Shown here one piece after another: positions 1 to 6,305 of a stretch of 6,452 nucleotides of DNA. The notes under the pieces are model-generated. The model did no database searches, was not told the DNA's origin, and was given only the letters and a program-made list of their open reading frames with translations. Position numbers and translations under genes: made by a program. This DNA comes from Planctomycetota bacterium (lineage in GTDB: Bacteria; Planctomycetota; JAJSAM01). How positions within the stretch are numbered: the stretch's first letter is position 1; each line of letters opens with the position of its first letter. The DNA lies in the NCBI GenBank assembly GCA_029932425.1, contig JAOZQC010000036.1, positions 6,753-13,204 on the forward strand. The letters run 5' to 3'.

Positions 1-97
1 CGCCGGGGGGCGGGCCTCCCGGAAAAGCATGGGGAGAGACCGGATCCGTGGCAGGGTACGCGAAACGGCCGGAGGTCGCCTCCGGGGAGCGCGGATC
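1..97. other. Left edge with no assignable gene
   Basis: All three forward frames are open here, as is common in such GC-rich DNA, and none shows the strong third-position GC bias of the genes that follow. It may be the end of an upstream radical SAM gene, a linker to the DUF2344 domain, or a spacer. Confidence 0.3.
84..89 (+). promoter_or_regulatory. Ribosome binding site deciding the GTG 98 start
   Basis: GGGGAG lies 8 bases before GTG 98. It is better placed than anything ahead of ATG 29, where only a weak GGAAAAG is seen. Together with the match of the GTG 98 product to the normal family N-terminus, it favours the shorter DUF2344 protein. Confidence 0.5.
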
Positions 98-760
98 GTG
101 CCGCAGGCCCAGTTTCGCAAGGTCCTGGTCTTCTTCGCGAAGGAGGGGGACGCCCGCTTCCTCTCCCACCTGGACCTCCTGCGCACCATGGACCGGGCCT
201 TTCGCCGCTCGGGCCTTCCCTTCCGGTTCACGGAGGGGCTGAACCCGAAGGTGAAGCTGTCCTTCCCCACCGCCCTGCCCCTGGGGATCGAATCCGGCGT
301 GGAGACGGTGGAGGTCCAGGTGGAGTCGGGCGTCTCCCTCCGCGAGATCCGGGACCGCCTGGGGGCCGCGCTCCCCGCGGGCCTCCGGGTGTGGGGCGCG
401 GAGGCCCTGTTCACCGGCGAGAAGTGGCGGGTGACGGAGCTCCACTACGTGGTGACGGGCCCGGATCTCCCTTCCTCCGGGGAGCTCCGGGAGCTCCTCG
501 CCCGGAAGCGGGTTCCGATCCTCCGCCGGGGCCGGGAGGTGGACCTCCGGCCTCTCCTGGCGGAGGCCGCGCGGGAGGGGGAGGCCGTGCGCCTCGCGAT
601 CGTGTGGACGGAGAGCGGCACCGCACGCCCCGCGGACGTGCTCGAGGCGCTGGGGCGCGACCCGGGCGAGTACCGGGTCGTCAAGGTGGGAATGAAGTTC
701 CAAACGACGTTCGGGGAGACGATCCTCAGGAGCCATGAGCCGCAAGATCCTGATCAATGA
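98..760 (+). CDS. DUF2344 / TIGR03936 radical SAM-associated protein
   Basis: This 220-residue protein belongs to the DUF2344 (TIGR03936) family, which is encoded beside, or fused to, a B12-binding radical SAM protein and lies upstream of RNase G in many bacteria. Its biochemical role is unknown; a link to RNA or ribosome modification is only inferred from its neighbours. The family signature is at residues 21-66: FLSHLDLLRTMDRAFRR, then TEGLNPKVKLSF, then ALPLGIES. I chose GTG 98 because GGGGAG at 84-89 sits 8 bases upstream and the protein then begins at the usual family N-terminus (QFRKVLVFFAKEGDARFLSH). The frame is open to the window edge, so ATG 29 (243 residues) or a fusion to an upstream radical SAM domain is possible; codons before 98 show a weaker third-position GC bias. 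The C-terminal part (about 125-220) is less conserved. The gene overlaps the RNase gene by 26 bases, which suggests coupled translation. Confidence 0.85.
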   Translation: MPQAQFRKVLVFFAKEGDARFLSHLDLLRTMDRAFRRSGLPFRFTEGLNPKVKLSFPTALPLGIESGVETVEVQVESGVSLREIRDRLGAALPAGLRVWGAEALFTGEKWRVTELHYVVTGPDLPSSGELRELLARKRVPILRRGREVDLRPLLAEAAREGEAVRLAIVWTESGTARPADVLEALGRDPGEYRVVKVGMKFQTTFGETILRSHEPQDPDQ

Positions 761-2261
761 CCGAGAGGCGGACGAGGTGCGGGTGGCCGTCCTGGAGGAC
801 GGGAAGCTCGACGATCTCTACATCGAGAGGACCCGCACGCGGAAGTACCTGGGGAACATCTACAAGGCCCGGGTGCTGAACCTGGAGCCGGGCATCCAGG
901 CCGCCTTCGTGGACTTCGGGGGCGACCGCAACGGGTTCCTGCACGCCTCGGACGTGATGCCCTTCTACGCCGACGATCCGGAGGATCTCACCGCCTACCA
1001 GCCGCGGCCCCCCGGCCGCCCCGCCCTCATCCAGGATCTGCTCCGGCCCGGACAGGATGTCCTGGTCCAGGTCTCCAAGGACGGGATCGGGCGGAAGGGC
1101 CCCACGCTCACCACCTACCTCTCGCTGCCCGGGAGGTACATGGTGCTCATGCCGAGCCTGGCCCGGATCGGGGTCTCGAAGAAGATCCACGACGAGCGCG
1201 TGCGCCGGCGCCTCAAGGGGATGGTCCGGGAACTCGACCCTCCCCCGGGGATGGGCTACATCGTGCGCACCGCCGGGGCGGACTGCACGGCCGAGGAGCT
1301 GAAGAAGGACCTGGACTACCTCCTCCACCTCTGGGCCGCGGTGGTCCGGAAGGCGAAGACGGGACCCACCCCCTCCGCCCTCTACGAGGAGTCCGACCTG
1401 GTGACCCGGACCATGCGGGATCTCTTCAGCGCGGACGTCACGGAGATGGTGGTGGACTCCCCGGAGGTCTACGAGCAGGCCCGGGCCTTCCTCGAGGAGG
1501 TGATGCCGGAGTACGCGGGGCGCCTGAAGCTCTACCGCCGGGAACGCCCACTCTTCCACCACTACCGGGTGGAGGAGCAGATCGAGCGGATCTTCCGCCG
1601 GCGCGTACCCCTGCCCGGGGGGGGATTCCTCGTCATCGAGCAGACCGAGGCCCTGGTGGCCATCGACGTGAACTCCGGGCGCTACAAGAAGGAGGCGGAC
1701 CTGGAAGACACCGCCTTCCGGATCAACATGGAGGCCATCCCCGTGATCTGCCGCCAGCTCCGGCTGCGCGACCTCGGCGGGGTGATCATCGTGGACATGA
1801 TCGACATGAGGGACGCGGGGCGCCGGAAGGAGGTGGAGGACACCATCCGGCGCGAGCTCCGGAAGGACAAGGCCCGGGTGCGGGTGGCCCCCATCAGCGA
1901 GTTCGGGATCCTGGAGATGACCCGCCAGCGGGTGAGGCCGAGCCTGAAGCAGGAGATCTACGTGCCCTGCCGGGCCTGCCGGGGCACGGGCTACGTGAAG
2001 TCGCTCACCTCCATGGCGCTGGGCGTGCTCCGGGACGTGAAGGCCTTCATCCGCAGGGAGGGGGGAGGGACGGTGGAGGTGGCGGTGCCCGAGGAGGTGG
2101 CCCTCACGCTCTCCAACACCATGCGCGAGGAACTCCTCGGCCTCGAGCGGCGCTTCGGCCGGCGGATCGTCATCGTCGGCGATCGGAACCTCCTTCCGGA
2201 GGAGGTGCGATTCTCCACCCGGCCGGAGGAGAGGCCCCGGGACGGCGGTGCCATTTCTTGA
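735..2261 (+). CDS. rng: Ribonuclease G (Rne/Rng family endoribonuclease)
   Basis: This is a 508-residue RNase E/G family endoribonuclease. The family cuts single-stranded AU-rich RNA, with a preference for 5'-monophosphate ends, and takes part in rRNA maturation and mRNA decay in the cytoplasm. The N-terminus (MSRKILIN, then VRVAVLEDGKL) is typical of RNase G. The S1 RNA-binding domain spans about 37-127, with YLGNIYKARV and GIQAAFVDFGGDRNGFLHASD. The catalytic DNase I-like region holds AIDVNSGRY with Asp311 and IIVDMIDMRD with Asp354, the two magnesium-binding aspartates. The Zn-link is PCRACRGTG with Cys412 and Cys415. The length matches RNase G (about 490-510 residues), and the long degradosome scaffold of RNase E is absent. 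The start is fixed by family alignment. AGGAG (728-732) is only 2 bases from the ATG, so coupling to the overlapping upstream gene is likely. Confidence 0.96.
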   Translation: MSRKILINDREADEVRVAVLEDGKLDDLYIERTRTRKYLGNIYKARVLNLEPGIQAAFVDFGGDRNGFLHASDVMPFYADDPEDLTAYQPRPPGRPALIQDLLRPGQDVLVQVSKDGIGRKGPTLTTYLSLPGRYMVLMPSLARIGVSKKIHDERVRRRLKGMVRELDPPPGMGYIVRTAGADCTAEELKKDLDYLLHLWAAVVRKAKTGPTPSALYEESDLVTRTMRDLFSADVTEMVVDSPEVYEQARAFLEEVMPEYAGRLKLYRRERPLFHHYRVEEQIERIFRRRVPLPGGGFLVIEQTEALVAIDVNSGRYKKEADLEDTAFRINMEAIPVICRQLRLRDLGGVIIVDMIDMRDAGRRKEVEDTIRRELRKDKARVRVAPISEFGILEMTRQRVRPSLKQEIYVPCRACRGTGYVKSLTSMALGVLRDVKAFIRREGGGTVEVAVPEEVALTLSNTMREELLGLERRFGRRIVIVGDRNLLPEEVRFSTRPEERPRDGGAIS

Positions 2262-2286
2262 CCCGGGGCGGGGCGCGGGGTTGAAT
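2258..2286 (+). promoter_or_regulatory. Predicted sigma70-type promoter for rplU-rpmA-obgE
   Basis: TTGACC (2258-2263) matches the -35 consensus at 5 of 6 positions. After a 17-base spacer, TTGAAT (2281-2286) matches the -10 at 4 of 6. Transcription would begin near 2293, about 30 bases before the rplU ATG. The TGA stop of the RNase gene (2259-2261) lies inside the -35. The extended form CTTGACC resembles -35 boxes of GC-rich proteobacteria. In a very GC-rich region two AT-leaning hexamers at the ideal distance are notable, but the call rests on sequence alone. Confidence 0.5.
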
Positions 2287-2324
2287 CCGCGGTTTGCACG
2301 TCTGGCCCGTGGGAGATTCCGACC

Positions 2325-2639
2325 ATGTACGCCGTGATCCATGATGGTGGCCGCCAGCACCTGGTCTCCGAGGGGGACACCCTGGAGGTCGATCTCAAGT
2401 CGGGGGTCGCGGCCGGGGACGAGATCGTCTTCGGGGACGTCCGGCTCGTCCGCGGCGAGGACGGCGTCCGGGTGGGGCGGCCCACGGTGGAGGGCGCCGA
2501 GGTCCGGGGAACGGTGCTCGGAACCGTGAAGGGCGAGAAGGTGGTCGCCTACAAGTACAAGCGCCGCAAGGGCTACCACCGGAAGAAGGGCCACCGGCAG
2601 CGGTACACGCGGGTCCGCATCACGGGCATCTCGGTGTAG
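2325..2639 (+). CDS. rplU: 50S ribosomal protein L21
   Basis: This 104-residue protein is L21, which binds 23S rRNA in the large ribosomal subunit. It begins MYAVIHDGGRQHLVSEGD, the normal L21 N-terminus (consensus MYAVIxxGGKQYxV), and ends with the basic, RNA-binding signature YKYKRRKGYHRKKGHRQRYT followed by VRITGI. The length equals the family norm (about 103). The start ATG is preceded by GGGAG at 2311-2315, 9 bases upstream. It follows the RNase gene after 63 bases that hold a predicted promoter, and precedes rpmA by 20 bases. This rplU-rpmA-obg order is widely conserved, so co-transcription is expected. Confidence 0.98.
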   Translation: MYAVIHDGGRQHLVSEGDTLEVDLKSGVAAGDEIVFGDVRLVRGEDGVRVGRPTVEGAEVRGTVLGTVKGEKVVAYKYKRRKGYHRKKGHRQRYTRVRITGISV

Positions 2640-2659
2640 ACCGGCTCGGGGAGGTCGAG

Positions 2660-2908
2660 ATGGCGCACAAGAAGGGACAGGGCTCGAGCCGGAACGGACG
2701 CGACTCCAACCCCCAAAACCGGGGCGTCAAGCGCTACGGCGGACAGTACGTCACGGCGGGGACCATCATCGTCCGCCAGCTCGGGACGAAGTTCAAGCCG
2801 GGCCGGAACACCCGGCTCGGGCGGGACTGGACCCTCTTCGCCACGGCGGACGGCACCGTGGAGTTCGGCGCCGGCCGTCGCGTGCACGTCCACCCCGTCG
2901 AGGACTGA
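2660..2908 (+). CDS. rpmA: 50S ribosomal protein L27
   Basis: This 82-residue protein is L27, whose N-terminal tail reaches the peptidyl transferase centre of the 50S subunit. It starts directly with MAHKKGQGSSRNGRDSN, so it lacks the short N-terminal extension that Firmicutes and relatives remove with the Prp protease. The central block GVKRYGGQYVTAGTIIVRQ and the GTKFKPG motif are family signatures. The usual glycine-rich stretch after PG is altered (RNTRLGRDWTLFA). The C-terminus ends FGAGRRVHVHPVED, in place of the common lysine-rich end. GGGGAGG at 2648-2654 gives a strong ribosome binding site 5 bases before the ATG. Confidence 0.98.
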   Translation: MAHKKGQGSSRNGRDSNPQNRGVKRYGGQYVTAGTIIVRQLGTKFKPGRNTRLGRDWTLFATADGTVEFGAGRRVHVHPVED

Positions 2909-2933
2909 CCGCCGGGGGCGGCGCGGGGCCGTC

Positions 2934-3926
2934 GTGTTCCAGGACGTCGCCGAGTTCATCGTTCGGGGAGGGCGCGGGGGGGACGGATGCGTCTCCTTCC
3001 GGCGCGAGCGTTTCCTGCCCAAGGGGGGGCCGGACGGAGGGGACGGCGGCCGGGGGGGCAGTGTGATTCTCGTGGCGGACCCCCAGCTCACCACCTTCAC
3101 CGACTGCGCGCTGCGGCCCCTGTTCCAGGCCGAGAACGGGCGCCCGGGAGAGGGGGGGAACCGCACCGGGCGCGGCGGAGCCGACCTCGAGATCCGGCTG
3201 CCCCCGGGAACGATCGTCATGGACGCGGAGCACGGGCACGTGCTGAAGGACCTGCGGGAGCCCGGGGACCGGGTGGTCATCGTCCGGGGCGGACGGGGAG
3301 GGCGCGGAAACGCCTCCTTCGCCACCGCGGTGCGGCAGGTGCCCCGCCGGGCCACGCGCGGGCGTCCCGGGGGGGAGCGGCGCCTTCGCCTCGTGCTCTC
3401 CCTGATGGCCGACGTGGGTCTCGTGGGTCTCCCCAACGCGGGGAAGTCCACTCTCCTCTCCCGCATCTCCTCCGCCCGCCCCAAGGTGGCGGACTATCCC
3501 TTCACCACCCTGGTCCCCCACCTGGGCGTCGTCCGGGTGGACGTGGATCGCTCGTTCTGCGTGGCCGACATCCCCGGCCTCATCCGGGGGGCCTCGGAGG
3601 GGGCGGGACTCGGACACCGGTTCCTCCGGCACGTGGAACGTACCCGCCTGCTCGTCCATCTCGTGGACGCGGCCCCCGGCCCGGGCAGCCCCCCGCCCGC
3701 GGAGGCCTACCGGATCGTCAGGGAGGAGCTCCGCGCGTTCAGCGAGGAGCTCGCCGGAAAGCCGGAGATCGTGGTCGCCACCAAGATGGACCTGGGCCCC
3801 GACCCATCGGTCCTCAAGTCCCTGGCGAGGGAAGCCGAAAGGGAAGTGAGTCCCGTTTCCGCCGTGACCGGTGAAGGGCTGCGGAGTCTGCTCGGCCGGA
3901 TCACCGAGGCGCTCCGCGAGGACTGA
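2934..3926 (+). CDS. obgE: GTPase Obg (ribosome assembly GTPase)
   Basis: This 330-residue protein is Obg/CgtA, a GTPase that binds the 50S subunit and acts in its late assembly and in stress signalling. The glycine-rich Obg fold covers residues 1-159: FIVRGGRGGDGCVSFRRE, then KGGPDGGDGGRGG, then VRGGRGGRGN. The G domain covers about 160-330, with G1 GLPNAGKST (165-173), the switch I block DYPFTTL (187-193), G3 DIPGLI (212-217), G4 TKMD (283-286) and G5 SAVTGEG (309-315). G4 has Thr where NKxD is usual. The protein ends with the G domain, so the variable C-terminal OCT domain of some Gram-positive Obg proteins is absent. It starts at GTG 2934, chosen by family alignment (MFQDVAEFIVRGG); only GGGG at 2925-2928 is near as a ribosome binding site. 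It lies 25 bases after rpmA, the conserved arrangement. Confidence 0.97.
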   Translation: MFQDVAEFIVRGGRGGDGCVSFRRERFLPKGGPDGGDGGRGGSVILVADPQLTTFTDCALRPLFQAENGRPGEGGNRTGRGGADLEIRLPPGTIVMDAEHGHVLKDLREPGDRVVIVRGGRGGRGNASFATAVRQVPRRATRGRPGGERRLRLVLSLMADVGLVGLPNAGKSTLLSRISSARPKVADYPFTTLVPHLGVVRVDVDRSFCVADIPGLIRGASEGAGLGHRFLRHVERTRLLVHLVDAAPGPGSPPPAEAYRIVREELRAFSEELAGKPEIVVATKMDLGPDPSVLKSLAREAEREVSPVSAVTGEGLRSLLGRITEALRED

Positions 3927-3951
3927 TACAGGCGGACGGGCGGGAGATCCG

Positions 3952-5109
3952 ATGGATCGCAGCATCGCCACCCAGCCCGGGCTCAGGGCCGCGGACCCGG
4001 AACCGATCCTGAACATCGAGACCCTGTTCCGGATCATGCGGGATCAGAAGGCCTCCGACCTCATCGTGAAGACGGGATCGGCTCCCGCGATCCGGGTGGA
4101 CGGGAGGATCCACTTCGTCACCGACCAGCTCGTCACCCCGGAGTTCGCGCGCGAGCTCCTGGAGAGGATCCTGGACACCCGGATGCAGGAGCTCTTCTTC
4201 CAGCACGGCGAGGTCGACACCGCCTTCGAGATGCCGGGCATCGGGCGGTTCCGGGCGAACGTGTACCGGCAGCGGGGCCACGTGGGATTCGCCCTCCGGT
4301 ACGTGAAGGAGGAGGTGCCGGGGCTCCGGGAGCTGGGCCTCCCCGCGGAGCAGCTCGAACGCCTGGCCTCGCTGCAGCGGGGCCTCGTGCTGGCCACCGG
4401 CGTGGCGGGCAGCGGGAAGTCCACCACCCTGGCCTCGATGCTCCAGTTCATCAACGACAACTTCGAGAAGCACATCATCACGGTGGAGGACCCCATCGAG
4501 TTCATCTACCGGGACCGCCGCAGCATGGTGACCCAGCGGGAGATCGGAGCCGACACCGTCGATTTCAACACCGCCCTGAAGCACATCGTGCGGCAGACCC
4601 CGGACGTGATCCTCGTGGGGGAGATGCGGGACCGGGAGACGATGGAGGCGGCGCTCGCGGCCGCGGAGACGGGACACCTGGTCTTCTCCACCCTCCACAC
4701 GGTGAACGCCATCCAGACCGTGGAGCGGATCATCTCCTTCTTCCCGCCCCACCAGCACAGCCTGATCCGCCAGCAGCTCTCCATGGTGCTGGAAGGCGTG
4801 ATCTCCCTCCGGCTCATCCAGAAGCGCGACTCCTTCGGGCGGATCCCGGCGGTGGAGCTGCTCCTCGCCACCCCCACGGTCCGGGAGATCCTCTCCGAGG
4901 GCCGCACGCGGGAGCTGGGGCGCGCCATCTACGAGGGGGCGGACTACTTCGGGACCCAGACCTTCAACCAGAGCCTGGTGAAGCTCTACAAGGCGGGTTC
5001 CATCTCCTACGAGGACGCGGTGGCCGCCGCGGACAACCCGGACGAGCTGAAGCTGGAGATCCGCGGTATCGCCAAGGGCGGGAAGGCGGACTTCGACTTC
5101 GAGTACTGA
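3952..5109 (+). CDS. PilT/PilU-family type IV pilus retraction ATPase (PilU-like)
   Basis: This 385-residue secretion/retraction ATPase belongs to the PilT/PilU family: cytoplasmic hexamers that depolymerise type IV pili and drive twitching. The N-terminal domain (about 20-125) has KASDLIVKTGSAPAIRVDG. The core has Walker A GVAGSGKST (150-158), the Asp box ITVEDPIEF (176-184), Walker B DVILVGEMRD with Glu224 (218-227) and the His box GHLVFSTLHT (241-250). The C-terminal part (QTFNQSLVKLYKAGSISYED, 336-355, then NPDELKLEIRGI) fits PilU better than PilT, and TVREILSE stands where PilT has AIRNLIRE. Walker A has Val where Pro or a similar residue is usual (GPTGSGKS). ATG 3952 is preceded by GGGAG (3942-3946) at 5 bases and gives a normal length. 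A longer ATG 3871 start would run 56 bases into obgE. The tail GKADFDFEY is acidic and aromatic. The gene follows obgE after 25 bases. PilT remains the alternative name. Confidence 0.9.
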   Translation: MDRSIATQPGLRAADPEPILNIETLFRIMRDQKASDLIVKTGSAPAIRVDGRIHFVTDQLVTPEFARELLERILDTRMQELFFQHGEVDTAFEMPGIGRFRANVYRQRGHVGFALRYVKEEVPGLRELGLPAEQLERLASLQRGLVLATGVAGSGKSTTLASMLQFINDNFEKHIITVEDPIEFIYRDRRSMVTQREIGADTVDFNTALKHIVRQTPDVILVGEMRDRETMEAALAAAETGHLVFSTLHTVNAIQTVERIISFFPPHQHSLIRQQLSMVLEGVISLRLIQKRDSFGRIPAVELLLATPTVREILSEGRTRELGRAIYEGADYFGTQTFNQSLVKLYKAGSISYEDAVAAADNPDELKLEIRGIAKGGKADFDFEY

Positions 5110-5120
5110 CCCCGGACCCG

Positions 5121-5144
5121 TCCCCCGGGCCCGGCCCGCGGGGA
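5121..5144 (+). terminator. GC-rich hairpin after the pilus ATPase gene (weak terminator candidate)
   Basis: TCCCCCGGGCC (5121-5131) can pair with GGCCCGCGGGGA (5133-5144), apart from one bulged C and the few inner bases needed for a loop. It begins 12 bases after the ATPase stop codon. No T-run follows (GCGCCGTCCCG), so it is not a canonical Rho-independent terminator. It may stabilise the 3' end of the message or partly stop transcription before the TATACT box. Confidence 0.25.
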
Positions 5145-5182
5145 GCGCCGTCCCGAAATACCGCTCCCCGGCCTTCCCCGCC

Positions 5183-5188
5183 TATACT
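5183..5188 (+). promoter_or_regulatory. Possible -10 box for the PDZ protein gene
   Basis: TATACT matches the -10 consensus at 5 of 6 positions and stands out in GC-rich surroundings. No convincing -35 hexamer lies 16-18 bases upstream (the 17-base position reads ACCGCT), and there is no TGN extension. If used, transcription would begin near 5195, giving a leader of about 65 bases that contains the hairpin at 5211-5238. Confidence 0.35.
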
Positions 5189-5210
5189 CGGCGGAAGATC
5201 GGCGGGGAGA

Positions 5211-5238
5211 CCGCCGTCTCATGGGGAAGAGACGGCGG
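5211..5238 (+). promoter_or_regulatory. Perfect 10-bp inverted repeat in the leader of the PDZ protein gene
   Basis: CCGCCGTCTC (5211-5220) and GAGACGGCGG (5229-5238) form a perfect 10-bp stem with the 8-base loop ATGGGGAA. It ends 11 bases before the ribosome binding site GGGAG (5250-5254) of the PDZ protein gene. CCGCCG at 5211-5216 can instead pair with CGGCGG at 5200-5205 across a 5-base loop, or with CGGCGG at 5189-5194, so exclusive structures exist. No T-run follows. A role in translation control, message stability or protein binding is inferred only. Confidence 0.4.
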
Positions 5239-5260
5239 CCGCCGGCACCGGGAGAGGCGC

Positions 5261-6238
5261 ATGAAGGTCAAGTTCTGGAAGCGTTCCCTCTGGGCCCTGA
5301 ACACGATCCTGGTGGCGGGCATCGTGGCCATCGCCGTCTTCGTCTTCTTCCTCGGCGGGGCCCGCATCCGGCTGGCCCGGGCGGGGGCGGAGGTGCTCGG
5401 CCGCGCCAACCTGCCCCGGGGGGAGGAGAAGATCAAGCGATCCACCCTGCCCCCGGCCATGTCGTATCGCTACATCTACGACCTGCCGATCTCCGGCCAG
5501 CCTCCCGTGACCGCGGACCCCGCGGAGTCTCCCGGGGAGACGGCCCCCGTCTCCCCCCTGGCCCGGAACTACCGCCTGGCCTGGACGATGGTGGACTTCC
5601 GGGACTTCCTCCACTGCTACGCCCACCTGGTCCGCCGCGACGGGGCGAAGCCGGCGAGGACCGTCGACGTGACCATCGGGGGGAAGGTGGAGGACTGGAA
5701 GCTGGTCATGGTCCGGAAGGACGAGGCGGACTTCGAGAACACCCGCACCGGCGACCGCGTGACCCTGAAGGCGGAGCGGGAGGCGGTTCCCGCCCTGGCC
5801 CCGGCGGGCTCCGGGGAGACGAACCCGCGGCGGGGCCCGACCCTCGGGACGCGCCCCGAGGACTGGAACTCCACGCGCCCGCCCCGGGAGATGGTGGAGA
5901 AGAGCCCGGGGGTGTGGGAGGTGCCGCGCCAGACCGCCCGGTGGTGGGGCGAGTACGGGGAGGAGAGGCTCCAGGACGTCTCCCTGCAGCCGGTGGTGAA
6001 CCCGAAGACGAAGAAGCCCATGGGCCTCCAGGTGCGGTCGATCAAGAAGGGCTCCATCCTGGAGCGGCGCGGGATCCGGAAGGGCGACATCCTCCGGTCG
6101 ATCAACGGCCATCGGGTGGGGTCGCGGCAGGAGGCGATCGCGTACCTGAAGGGGGAGGGCCGGGGGCTCACCCGGTACGTGGTGGAGATCGACCGGGACG
6201 GCCGGATCCTCACGCTCACCTACAACGTCCACCGGTGA
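5261..6238 (+). CDS. GspC-like inner-membrane protein with C-terminal PDZ domain
   Basis: This 325-residue protein has the architecture of GspC, the type II secretion inner-membrane subunit that links the inner platform to the outer-membrane secretin. A short basic N-terminus (MKVKFWKRS) precedes one hydrophobic segment (about 11-32); the rest would lie in the periplasm. A Pro-rich linker (about 76-100) leads to a middle region (about 101-175). There, KLVMVRKDEADFENTRTGDR and the following VTLKAE recall the beta-rich homology region of GspC, though weakly. A second linker precedes a PDZ domain (about 238-323) with GLQVRSIKKGSILERRGIRK, then GDILRSING, which strongly resembles the GspC PDZ core. 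There is no protease domain or catalytic Ser/His. ATG 5261 has GGGAG (5250-5254) 6 bases upstream. The neighbouring PilU-like ATPase fits a pilus or secretion role. A general PDZ scaffold or membrane chaperone is the alternative. Confidence 0.7.
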   Translation: MKVKFWKRSLWALNTILVAGIVAIAVFVFFLGGARIRLARAGAEVLGRANLPRGEEKIKRSTLPPAMSYRYIYDLPISGQPPVTADPAESPGETAPVSPLARNYRLAWTMVDFRDFLHCYAHLVRRDGAKPARTVDVTIGGKVEDWKLVMVRKDEADFENTRTGDRVTLKAEREAVPALAPAGSGETNPRRGPTLGTRPEDWNSTRPPREMVEKSPGVWEVPRQTARWWGEYGEERLQDVSLQPVVNPKTKKPMGLQVRSIKKGSILERRGIRKGDILRSINGHRVGSRQEAIAYLKGEGRGLTRYVVEIDRDGRILTLTYNVHR

Positions 6239-6268
6239 TGCCCCCGTCCCCGGCGCGGGAGGGCGAAC

Positions 6269-6298
6269 TTGCCCCGCGTCCCCCCCGCGGCGTACCCT
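6269..6298 (+). promoter_or_regulatory. Possible promoter for a leaderless coaX message
   Basis: TTGCCC (6269-6274) and TACCCT (6293-6298) are separated by 18 bases. The -10 fits only the TANNNT pattern. It ends 7 bases before the coaX ATG, so transcription would start at or next to the start codon. No Shine-Dalgarno sequence precedes the ATG closely, which agrees with leaderless translation. The hexamers are weak. Confidence 0.3.
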
Positions 6299-6305
6299 GT
6301 CCGTG

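Noticed and set aside
2294..2299. TTGCAC as an alternative -35 before rplU
   Set aside because: No -10-like hexamer lies 16-18 bases downstream; the TTGACC/TTGAAT pair fits much better.
726..2594. A 622-codon open frame on the minus strand across the RNase gene and into rplU
   Set aside because: It is a mirror of a strongly GC3-biased gene. Its product is full of His, Pro, Gly and Leu with no recognisable domain, and the + strand proteins are certain.
3871..3951. The upstream ATG extension of the pilus ATPase
   Set aside because: It would overlap obgE by 56 bases and add residues with no family match. ATG 3952 has a good ribosome binding site and gives the normal length.
2793..4037. A 414-codon open frame on the minus strand across obgE
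   Set aside because: It has the same composition artefact, opposite a complete, motif-bearing Obg, and shows no family features.
5219..6232. A 337-codon minus-strand frame opposite the GspC-like gene
   Set aside because: Its composition is that of an antisense shadow, with no motif and no plausible start signal.
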